The notes below the pieces were generated by a model that ran no database searches, had not been told where the DNA came from, and worked only from the letters and a program-made list of their open reading frames with translations. A DNA stretch of 64,000 bases from Syngnathus acus. Its lineage: Eukaryota; Chordata; Actinopteri; Syngnathiformes; Syngnathidae. Below are positions 27,001-35,493 of this stretch, in pieces. A program made the position numbers and the translations under genes. The stretch's first letter is position 1. Each line of letters opens with the position of its first letter. The stretch covers positions 10,661,476-10,725,475 of the forward strand of contig NC_051089.1 in the NCBI RefSeq assembly GCF_901709675.1, read 5' to 3'.

Positions 27001-28163
27001 CAAGTACGACTGTACTCATGACATTATGAAATTTTTTCTCCTTCTTTCCCATATTTAAATGCAAAGCCTTTTTGTTTTTTGTACGGAGATTATTCCTCCA
27101 CCAAATGATCAGTATCCCAGCTAAATACAGGAAAGCCGATTCCCTTGAAAAAAGGCTGTTTGTAAGGATTATATATTTATGCTTGCTCTGAATCCATCGT
27201 GTGTGTTGTCTGCTGTCGACATATTCCTCCAGTCAGCAGTGAATTTAAATCAAGTAAATAAGTAGATTTGATTCTTCCAAAGATTTTCTAATGTTACAAC
27301 CCTTTGACACAAAAACATTGAAAATACAGTTAAGAACTCCTCGTTCAGAATTACAGATGGACCGACCGTTTTTTTTTTTTAAGTCGATACTGATTATTAG
27401 TAGTCAAGGAGCCTGGTAATTGACCATTGGAGCCGAGAAACTATTGACATAAAAAATGAAAAATTAAAATCTCATACTCTTAACTTTGCTGTCTGTAAGC
27501 ACATGTTTATCAAACAACTTTTCTTTTCTTTTGTTAGACAATAGTCATCTTTTTAAAATTCTAACCAAAAGTTTAGGGAGTCATCAGAAATGGCCTAAAA
27601 AGTTCAATGAAAAACTAGTTAATAGCAAATCTAACCCTTTCAACATGGCCAATAAAAATTCCTGAATCTTGAATCCTCTGACATCAAAACCAATTTTTTA
27701 TCTTCTTACAGAATGTGTACTACACCAGAACTCAGCAGCTTCTGGTGGGTCTCCTTAGTCCCACTGTTGACGATGATGACAACAAGTGCCTAGTGGACGT
27801 GAACAGCAGACCACGCCTCATCGAGTGTGGCTATGCCACAGCCAAACGCATGAAACTACACTGGTTCTTCACTCAGGTGACAGCAAATGTTCAGTCAGCG
27901 CTTTAGATAACAAAACTAAGGGCCTTTTGTTATACAGCAGCGTGTGTCAAAAATAAAGTTTAAAGATAATGTTCTTGTGGAGCCAGAGCACTTCTAAACA
28001 TTTTCATCTTTTTCAGGGAGGATCTATTCAGAACAGAAAATCAAGAAGATGCTTGGAGCTTGTAGCAAATAGTGACAACGAGTTTGGTTACCAACTCGCT
28101 CTACAGAAATGCACTGGACAGAAATGGTTCATCACAAACGTGTTGTATAGCAATTCCCCATGA
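4290..28163 (+). CDS. galnt18: Polypeptide N-acetylgalactosaminyltransferase 18 (5' truncated by window)
   Basis: Type II Golgi/ER glycosyltransferase of the GALNT family that starts mucin-type O-glycosylation by adding GalNAc to Ser/Thr. Ten exons give about 529 residues plus TGA 28161-28163; the human protein has 607, so only the N-terminal anchor exon is missing. The order is stem remnant ([11 protein letters not shown]), GT-A fold, then ricin-type lectin domain. Visible motifs are LVDDNS, the DxH metal motif as FDAHVEFN, and the Gal/GalNAc motif as YGGENVE where most active GALNTs have WGGEN. These features place it in the divergent Y subfamily (GALNT8/9/17/18). By near-identity with remembered human GALNT18 it is galnt18 and not galnt17 or galnt9. 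Known of the family: GALNT18 shows little or no transferase activity on standard peptides and has been linked to ER homeostasis. Confidence 0.95.
5534..10955 (+). other. galnt18: galnt18 intron, 5.4 kb
   Basis: No exon was found on either strand. It is AT-rich with several homopolymer runs (A-run near 8561-8575, T-run near 10171-10190). A degenerate hAT-like fragment lies near 9952-10020. Open frames here are short, lack homology and look like chance. Confidence 0.7.
9952..10020. mobile_element. Degenerate hAT-like MITE end
   Basis: The segment beginning GGGTGTCCAAACAACGGCC resembles the terminal part of a common fish hAT-related non-autonomous element whose ends read like 'GGTGTCCAAAGTGCGGCCC'. 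It is heavily mutated (GCGGCCC decayed to CGGCCA). The other end could not be placed and no target-site duplication was identified. Assignment rests on remembered repeat consensus only. Confidence 0.4.
12635..12960 (+). repeat. Dispersed fish repeat, copy 1
   Basis: It contains the landmarks GTCGACACCCCC, CAAATGCCAGGTTTTTGTGA, AATGAGACCAAAAG, GTGACCTATAACATGAAC, GGTTGCACAAGTGTGGACAC, ACAGAATTAAC and AAGTGCCTCTAATGAT. I recognise these from a widespread fish DNA-transposon-derived repeat. A more decayed copy of the first half lies at 18010-18240. Ends and class are uncertain. Confidence 0.6.
18010..18240 (+). repeat. Dispersed fish repeat, decayed copy 2
   Basis: It shares the landmark order of the copy at 12635. 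AGTATTCACAT is followed by CAAATGCAATCTTTTGGTAT, a tract resembling 'AAATTAGACCAATAG', TCAAAACTTTTC, then CACTAATGTCGCTTAAAAG and GATGATGTGG. Divergence between the two copies is high, so both are old insertions. Confidence 0.45.
21522..23443 (+). CDS. galnt18: galnt18 exons: end of catalytic domain and linker to lectin domain
   Basis: Two phase-0 exons, 21522-21707 (62 codons) and 23306-23443 (46 codons). The first begins [20 protein letters not shown], the GALNT segment that forms the acceptor loop; canonical members read 'CSHVGHVFR' where this one has [14 protein letters not shown]. It continues with [14 protein letters not shown]. The second covers [20 protein letters not shown] and the ends of the linker. 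The donor after 21707 is the first unit of a short GAGT repeat (GGTGAGTGAGTGAGTGAG). Confidence 0.94.
24362..24534 (+). repeat. 3' part of the common teleost dispersed repeat
   Basis: Same family as the element at 2965-3306. The shared landmarks are GTCCGTAGGTGTGATTGTGA, TGTGCCCTGCAATTGGCTGG, CAGTTCAGGG, GGGATAGGCTCCGGC, GAGGATAAAGCGGTTCAGGA and ATGGATGG. The tRNA-like head is missing, so this is a 5'-truncated copy, as expected of retrotransposition. Confidence 0.75.
25320..25620 (+). repeat. ATTGCAC-rich dispersed repeat fragment
   Basis: From 25331 to about 25430 the motif TTGCAC(A/G)T(G)TT or ATTGCACT recurs six or seven times at 15-40 bp spacing. It is followed by TATCCCTGAGCCTATTTATCCG and GTAATAGGTCAAACAGGTGT. 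This layout matches a repeat I remember from several fish genomes, of unclear class. The upstream part 24880-25130 may belong to the same insertion. Confidence 0.45.
26380..28163 (+). CDS. galnt18: galnt18 exons for the C-terminal ricin-type lectin domain
   Basis: Three phase-0 exons: 26380-26475, 27712-27876 and 28017-28163 (stop TGA). They encode a beta-trefoil lectin domain with the family landmarks CLDQG and [12 protein letters not shown] (alpha repeat), [14 protein letters not shown] with KLHWFFTQ (beta repeat), and CLEL with [10 protein letters not shown] (gamma repeat with a QxW-type motif). In GALNTs this domain binds GalNAc-glycopeptides and steers site choice. The C-terminus YSNSP is short and lacks any retention signal, as in the human protein. 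Confidence 0.94.
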
Positions 28164-29300
28164 GCACATCCGACTGACTTTGACTGAGTGACTGCATAGG
28201 GAGTTTGTGTCTATATCTGCATTCCAAATGCTTGGAAAGTAGAAAACATCACACTTGGAAATTCTAACGTCAGCCTTCCATACATTCTAATCAAAGATAA
28301 ACATAAGAAACACATGGCTGATGACCTTGATCAGTGCGTCATGAGCATTCGAGCTCCAACCTCCAAAAACAATCCATGACTCTGATTGACTTTCATATCG
28401 TTTAACTTGCTATTTAAAAAAAACAGTAATGAAAATTGAAATAATTCCAGAAATGTGAAATGGACAAACTCGAGTATGTACTCTGACATTAAAATGAAAG
28501 TAAACCCCAAAATTCTCTTTGTAATAATATGTTCTGTGCAGCCCAACTCATCAATACACAGTGATCTGATTGTTTTGTTTGTGGAGTATGAGTTAAACCA
28601 GCAAAATCCACTGTTACCAGGTCTCACCAGTTTTCTGAAACTGAGCTGTGATTGGTTGTGACCTGAGACTGCAGGTGTGATGTCATTTTCGGTCGACGGT
28701 AACTGGCAGTACGATGCAAAATGGTCGCGTCACGAGATGAATAAAAACGGATTAATTTTGCTGCTTAACTTATATTCGACAAACGCAATGTTGATTAGAA
28801 TACCCTGTTTAAACTATTGGGGGCACATACAGCATATTACTCTAAATAAAATTTTGGGGTTGATATGCCCTTTAAGCGCCGTTCAATTCATTTGTCGTCA
28901 CATGTCTTCAAATCTCAAAAACCCAAATGGAGGTGGGGAAAGGATTCCATGATGTCATTAATGCTAAATCGTATTGCGAACGTTACATCATTTAAATATG
29001 CCCATGCAAAGATGAGCTCGCTGATATTTATATTGGTATTTTTACCACAAGGTAAAAATACTTTGTATATTTTCTGGTTAAAGCAGTACAGTCATATTTT
29101 CATTGGATGAAAAAGGGTACTGGTGTCTGTGTTTTGAAGCTTTCTTACGGCTACCACGTAGCAATCGTTTCCTGTTGTAACTCTTTTATTTCATGGTCTC
29201 AGGTTTATTTTGTGAATTAGCTGTATATATGTTGATTATATTTTGTTTGTTAATAACCTGAATATTTTTAATAAGTAAATAAAAAGAACATTTAAACTCC
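28164..29300 (+). other. galnt18: Probable galnt18 3' UTR with inserted MITE
   Basis: No coding signal follows the stop. The first well-placed AATAAA within a plausible 3' end is at 29278-29283, after a T/GT-rich stretch; an AATAAA at about 28845 lies inside the MITE. If the distal signal is used, the UTR is about 1.1 kb and contains the whole 28489-28875 element. The transcript end is inferred. Confidence 0.5.
28489..28875. mobile_element. TTAA-flanked MITE with long inverted arms
   Basis: The left arm starts after TTAA 28489-28492 (AAAGTAAACCCCAAAATTCT). The right arm ends at TTAA 28872-28875 (ATTTTGGGGTTGATATGCCC). The arms are approximate reverse complements over about 100 bp: for example AATAATATGTTCTGTGCAGC on the left faces ATACAGCATATTACTC on the right, and CTGATTGTTTTGTTTGTGG faces CGACAAACGCAATGTTGATT. 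TTAA duplication suggests piggyBac-type mobilisation. It encodes no transposase. A single related arm lies at about 62345-62465. Confidence 0.7.
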
Positions 29301-29986
29301 TACATTCATGTGCCTTTTTAACAAAGACAATCTCAATGCCCATCAACTATTTAAAATGCAATAAACACTACAAAAGCCACTAAAGTCAATACAAGCAGAG
29401 ACTTAAGAAAACCAAAGGATAATAGCTTTTGCAGGACAATGAAAAAAGTGAGTCTGTTTGGGAAGTATGTACCACTACATTGCAACCTTGAGCGCTCCAA
29501 AGGGAAGCCGACAAAATTCTTGACAAAAACTACTACTTTGCACATTGAAAATGAAATATGAATCATCATTTGGAAAATAAGGTGCTTCTTGCTTTTTGTT
29601 GGCGTGAGTCTATACAAAGTAAAAGATATTCTTGCACACATGCTGCATCTCAAAAAGTACACAGCATGTAAAGGATGTCAGTGAGTCACGACGAATGCGG
29701 AGGATGAAAAATAGGTCCGCTCTCTGCTCCCACTGTTTTGTGCACCTGAGGAGGCGACTGGTGGCCCAGCCTGTTTTCAAAATGTCAGTCCTCATTAGAA
29801 ACTGTATTCGAGCAGGGCTCAACAGACCATTGCGTTAAATATACATGGAAACCCACTTTCATCAAAAAGACCTCCTTCGCTTGTTCTTAATATAGATGCA
29901 ACAAGAGCCCCTCTGTATGCTCAAGCAGACCCAGCAGAAAATTACGCACATCAACTTGCTGAGTTAGACTTAAATAAATTAGGGCA

Positions 29987-30299
29987 CAGGTGTCAAACTC
30001 AAGGCCCGGGGCCAGGTACGGCCCGCCGCATCATTTTATGTGGCCCGCGAAGCCAAATTGTGCATCAAATTCGTGTGTCATTACTAGAATTGCAAATCGT
30101 CTTCACTTTTAATACCTTTTTATTTATATATCTGACCAGTTTTTACTCGTCTGATTTGAAAACTAGTTATTTGTTTTGTAGCTTTTACTGTATATAATAT
30201 GGTGCTCATACATTTATTTGGGTTGACAGTCATAATGGCCCTCCAAAAGAAGCTATGACTACAATGTGACCCATGAAAAAATTAAGTTTGAAACCCCTG
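29987..30299. mobile_element. hAT-like MITE, 313 bp
   Basis: Terminal inverted repeats are visible: CAGGTGTCAAACTCAAGGC at the left, and TTAAGTTTGAAACCCCTG at the right, whose reverse complement starts CAGGGGTTTCAAACTTAA. The interior has GGCCCGCCGCATCATTTTAT and GTGGCCCGCGAAGCC, typical of a fish hAT-derived element. No clear 8-bp target duplication is left (TTAGGGCA versus CCTTAGTG). It lies between galnt18 and eif4g2. Confidence 0.7.
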
Positions 30300-30399
30300 C
30301 CTTAGTGTTTTTTTACCTTTCCTATTGATATCCAATTTAAATATCAACTATAACAGATAAAGTACATTTAAATTAACTTTACATATGATTTTTTCAATT

Positions 30400-30575
30400 T
30401 ATCTTATCTTAATTTATCATAAATTTGGGCACCCCAACAGAGAAAATCCTTTTTTGCATAAATAACAGTCTCTAAACGCCTCCTATAGCTTCCAATGAGA
30501 GTCTGGATTCTGGTTGAAGGTATTTTGACCATTCTTCCTGACAAAATATCTCCAGTTCAGTCAGGTTTGATGATT
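30400..30575 (+). repeat. Dispersed fish repeat (DNA-transposon-derived)
   Basis: The tract contains AATTTGGGCACCCCAACAGAG, TTTTTGCATAAATAACAGTC, CGCCTCCTATAGCTTCCAAT, GAGAGTCTGGATTCTGGTTG and TTTTGACCATTCTTCCTGAC. I recognise it as a widespread fish repeat. It is less decayed than those in the galnt18 introns. Exact ends are uncertain. Confidence 0.6.
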
Positions 30576-31111
30576 TGCATATGACTGTATATATGTGTGT
30601 ATGTAGCATCCCAGTAGTTTGGATTACAGGCTTTGGATGTATTGTTTTTCAACCTTATTACTGTGAGAAAAAAAAAAGAAATATTGCGTCTTTTAGGTGA
30701 CTGAGTATCAGGAACAGAGTTTAAATGGCTTTGGTTAGGCATCTGCTCCAATACCATTGTATTGTAATGGCTATAGTGACATCTACTGGTCTACTGAAAA
30801 CATACAAATTGGAGCAGCGAGATAAGAGAAAGTCAATAGAGAGTACTTTTTGGAAAGACTCAATTATTTTGAAAATAAAAAACAATTCTGTTCAAATAGC
30901 AATTTCACAGATATGTGTGTATTCTATTCACATTTTGGATTTTTCCAGTTTTTGCTGGGATCCTCACCCCAATTTTCCCTCGCTTTTCATGGAAAATGTT
31001 TAACTTTGTTTTTGTTTGGTTTTAAGATTTTTAAGGGTTTGTAGAAGTTTTCTTTTTCTTTCTTTTTTTTTTTCTTTTTCAAGGGGCCACTCAGAGTGTG
31101 GCCGTGGTCAG

Positions 31112-31178
31112 CTACTACTACTACTACTACTACTACTACCATTAATAATAATAATAATAATAATAATGATAATAATGA
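31112..31178. repeat. (CTA)n followed by (AAT)n microsatellites
   Basis: About nine CTA units (31112-31139) are followed by about eleven AAT/GATAAT units (31143-31178), roughly 230 bp upstream of the eif4g2 CRE cluster. A T/C-rich run (31050-31080) precedes them. Confidence 0.9.
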
Positions 31179-31403
31179 TTCAAGAGTTTTTATTCGCCAT
31201 GTTTGAGCGTGCCAAACATAATAATAACTTAACTGAATATAATTACGATAAATTGGAAAGATCCACTCGCCATAGATAACGACAGCAAGTTGCTTCTGAC
31301 TCATCGTATTTCTCGGTAAGGTTTAAGGCGAGTTCTTAAACTAATAGGGCTTGCCACCGAATCAGTTCCGGAATTGAACTGATTGCGAAACGATGAGTTT
31401 TTA

Positions 31404-31673
31404 GTACGTGACGTCAGCGGGGCAAGCTGATGACGTTTCTAACAGCCCCCATTCAAAAGCGACTACCTCCCTCATGACGCACGCAGCCAGTCAGCAGTCT
31501 TTCTTCTCAGCAGCCGCAAGCCTATACGACAAGGCCGTCCTCTTATTTATTGGAAGCCGAAGCTTTCTGGTGATAATTACGTCAAATTATCATCAATTTC
31601 CCCTCATTTATCTACTTTTTTTTTTATACTTGTCGAAAAGTGAACATTTAAGCTGACGTTCTTTTTGTAAAAG
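31404..31673 (+). promoter_or_regulatory. eif4g2: eif4g2 promoter and non-coding first exon with CRE sites
   Basis: A consensus cAMP-response element TGACGTCA lies at 31409-31416. A second CRE half site TGACGT follows at 31431-31436, a TTACGTCA-like site near 31577-31584, and another TGACGT at 31654-31659. No TATA box was seen. The exon probably starts within 31440-31530 and ends at 31673, where AAAAG is followed by GTAAGC. The transcription start is inferred. The next exon, which holds the start codon, begins after an acceptor at 33463 or 33490. The 1.8 kb intron between shows nothing else. Confidence 0.6.
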
Positions 31674-33494
31674 GTAAGCGCTTTCGGTATTTCACGGCTT
31701 GGCCAATGTCAGCTACTTGACCTAGTTTGTGGGTTTGCGGAGATTTGATTGTTGTCTTTATCTGATGTCAACTGAATAAATAAAATGTATTGAAATAGTT
31801 TCGATCATAAGTTATCATCTGACGATGTCGGCTTAATGGCCGTTGTGAAAAGATAGCGACGTACTGGTGGTGGCTATGTGCTAACATCCGGTTTCTTAAC
31901 AAAGACTTGAGGAAAAACGACGTCTGGATTCGCTTTTCCTGCTCTGTTTGAATTCTTATTCAAGTCTAATTTAGTACGATTCTACCAAGATCTTAACTAA
32001 CGCGGTATCCTCAGTTAACAACAAAATCGCCCTTCCACACTTTTAATTGAATCACCAAATTCTGACGGTAATATTACCTCGATCGTTACTGTAAAGCATA
32101 ATTAATTGAACATATAAGAGATTTCCATAAATGTTATAGTTGTAATGTAGAAATATATTTGTTTGAATTGCCATAAAATCTAGACTTGGTTCCGGGCCTC
32201 TGTCGATCAGATGATTGCCCTGTCACAGAGACTTTAATCAATCGACTTTATCACAGGTACATTTCCAGTAAATGACGTATTCAGCCGACGCGTCTCAGAC
32301 AATGTTATGGAAACGAAATGGAGACGTCGATGTTTGCTAAGCTAATGCCTCGTGCCAGGTTAGCACCGCCTGTGTGTACCACTGAAGAATTTTGCTCCAC
32401 CGGCACGTGGAGCGGTCATGTGCTCGGTGGTCCTTTTGATTAAATCGAGTTTCAGGTCAAATGAGAACGTACTTGGAACGATCGAAAGCCGTTTGAGAAT
32501 GAAATTGGTCCAGATGAAGGGTCCTGTACCATTCCAATTTTTTAAAATTTAGTATAACAATTTAGAGCGCGCTAGGATCTAACTGTTAAAAAATGTATCT
32601 CCTAAAATCAAAACTACGGGAAGCAGTTTGAAAATGTATTCTATGTCCTTGGTATCTGGTCTAAGGTCCATGTACTAGGACGTCCTTGGAGGACAGGTTT
32701 GGCTACTACGAGTAGGAAAACTGTAGGACAACTAGCCCACAACTATATATCCTCCACTGTCTTATTAGTAACATGACAAGTGGTTACTATCTTTGGGAAT
32801 GATCTACAAAACTGAAATGATCACTTCATGAGCCTAAAAAAAATCCCTTCATAACAAAATTTGCCCAGATTAATGAATGACTAAATGACTTGACATTTTC
32901 TACCGCTAACATTGTGCGTCTCACAAATGAAGTACCATTTGCATGATTTAAGTTAGGGTTTTAAGACAGGGGATTCAAATGTCATGGTCATTTTGACACT
33001 TTGAAAACCCCTTTGAATTTTGACTGACCCATATGAGTTTATTGATGGACTATTTCCTCAACCTTGTCATTGTAGCAGAGAGAAATAATTTTCTAAAGTT
33101 AAAGTGGCCATTCAAACCATACTAAACAATTTGGCAGACTGTCATTTTAGAGAAATGTTGTCATGTTATAAATCCTTTTTTCCTTCACTATGGTGCTGCT
33201 TCTGGCATTAGGTCATACAAGACTTAAAACCAGAGAGCCTTTTGAGCATTTATTTGATTTTCTTTGTATCCAGTTTAAGATCCATCAACAAGAATGTTCG
33301 TTCTCAGAATTTTTTGGCATAGCAATAATAGGACAAGTTCATGCTCCCGTCGTCGTCGTTGTGTGAAACTGATTTCTGAATAGTTGAAATCTGAACAAGC
33401 TTGTTGAGTAACTGTTATTCTCTTCTCTACTTGTAGCTTGTTTTTCCCTGATTCCTTCCCAGAACACAATTCTTTACCAAATATTTGTAGTCAA

Positions 33495-33507
33495 GCCGCC
33501 AAAGTGG
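33495..33507 (+). promoter_or_regulatory. eif4g2: GTG translation start of eif4g2 in strong Kozak context
   Basis: GCCGCCAAAGTGG places GTG (33504-33506) in an optimal Kozak frame: A at -3, G at +4, and GCCGCC upstream. DAP5/NAT1 in mammals is known to start only at GUG. Here the first in-frame ATG is near residue 199, inside the MIF4G domain, so an ATG start would destroy the protein. The peptide starts VESVVAPG, close to human VESAIAEG. Confidence 0.93.
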
Positions 33508-35493
33508 AGAGTGTTGTTGCACCAGGGGTTCCTTCTCATTTCAGGTAGCCAATAACACGAGACGCGTTGCTTACTTTCATTGGGAGCACTCCCGAAACAT
33601 ATCGCATTTCAATGTGTTTTTTTCTGTTTGTATCACAGAGTAGGGGGAGCAGGTGGGGGTGCACCTCAGCACTTTCCCAAGGCTGAAAGCAACAGGTGAT
33701 TTTTATTTTCATTCTTCCTTTATGATGTCAGTCAGTTGCATGTGTAGGAAATCTCTGCTGGCTTCAACGTAATAATTAATTTTAAATTTGTTCCAGCGAG
33801 TTCCTGGGGAAGGCCCCAGGTTCTGCCGCTCAGAGATGGATACCTTCTCGAAGCACTAGACGGGAAGCCAGCTTCTCTGCTGAGAAAGGCCAACACGATG
33901 CAATCTTCCGAAAAGTGAGAGGGTGAGTTTTGGCAGGAACGTCTCCACATTGCTGCAGTGGTTTTGCATTTTGCTCCCACTTTATTGTGGCACTCTGCTT
34001 TTTTTTTTTTTAGCATACTTAATAAGCTGACACCTGAGAAGTTTGACAAACTGTGCCTGGAGCTCCTCAATGTGGGTGTGGATTCAAAGCATGTCCTGAA
34101 AGGAATCATCTTGTTGGTCAGTGTCTATAATTCTAGCATCCATTTGTATAGCGCATTGAGGCACTCGTTCATTATGTGCTTCAATGCACATTTTTATTTT
34201 TGACTTTTGCCCTTTTTAGATTGTTGACAAAGCCCTTGAAGAGCCCAAGTACAGTCAGTTGTATGCTCAGCTATGTCTACGCTTGGCAGAAGACGCACCA
34301 AACTTTGAAGATCCAGCAACAGAAAATCCCGGAACAAAAAAGCAAAATACCGTAAATGCCAAAATATTTTGAAGTTGCATTTGCTGTTTTTTTTTTGTGA
34401 CCCTTCATTATTCAGATTTTTTTTCTTTTCTTTGTTGCAGACCTTCAGAAGGCTTCTCATATCCAAGCTTCAAGATGAATTTGAAAATCGCGCCAGAAAT
34501 GTTGAGGGTGTGCAGCATATATTTCTTTTACACTACGTGTTTTTTGTCAAGGTCCCGTTTAACTTTGGTTGTTATTCTCCCTCAATAGTCTTTGACAAAC
34601 AAGACTGCCCTCTCACCTCTGAAGAGGAGGAACAGCGTGCTGTTGCAAAGATTAAAATGCTTGGCAACATCAAATTCATTGGAGAACTTGGGAAACTCCA
34701 CCTTATCCATGAATCCATCCTCCATAAATGCATCAAAACTGTAGGTTCCATTTAGGCAACATACATTGGTACCTTGACTTAGTAGTGACCAGAATTATTA
34801 TTTTTTAAAAAACGTTTTGAGGATGTAAAATAGTCGTGAATTACACACCACAGTGCTAAATGTCAGGTGGCTAACATGTTACATGACTGCACAATGCTTC
34901 CATTCTTATAATGAATAAATGTAACAACAAACTATGTTATGGCGCCGGAAGGACTCAGTCCACATTTCTGTTCTTTTAAATGGAGAAAGGCGTGAGTATT
35001 TTTGAATCTGGTCACACAATAAAATATTAAGTCTGGGCACCCATGTATGGTTAAAAAAAGGTGTCGGGCAGAAATGGAAATTTCCTGACATGCATTTTTA
35101 CTTGAAGCTTCTGGAAAAGAAGAAGAGAGTCCAAATTAAGGATATGGGAGAAGACCTGGAATGCCTCTGTCAGATAATGAGGACGGTGGGACCCAAACTT
35201 GATCACGAGAAGGCTCGGGTACGATTGCCGGAAGCGCTGTTGCGACCAAGCAGACACTTTTAATGCTTGCGATTTATGTAACTCACCTTTTCTTTTTGTT
35301 TATCCTCCAGTCCCTGATGAATCAGTACTTTGACCGCATGCAGGCCTTGACAAACAACAAGGAATTACCTGCAAGGATTCGCTTCCTGTTGCAGAATACA
35401 ACGGAGCTGCGGCAGAACAACTGGGTGCCTCGGAAAGCGTATTTTGACAACGGACCAAAGACCATCGGCCAAGTTCGCCAGGATGCCGTAAAG
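33504..35493 (+). CDS. eif4g2: eif4g2 exons 1-9: N-terminus and MIF4G domain
   Basis: Coding exons: 33504-33544, 33639-33695, 33797-33922, 34014-34116, 34220-34351, 34441-34507, 34589-34740, 35108-35218 and 35311-35493. Introns are mostly about 70-370 bp. Acceptors at 34013 and 34440 have long T-rich tracts. The acceptor before 35108 (ACTTGAAG) is weak, but homology (LEKKKRVQIKDMGEDLECLC) fixes it. MIF4G is the eIF4A/eIF3-contacting HEAT domain. The tail of exon 5 (EDPATENPGTKKQN) is a variable loop in the family. Confidence 0.93.
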
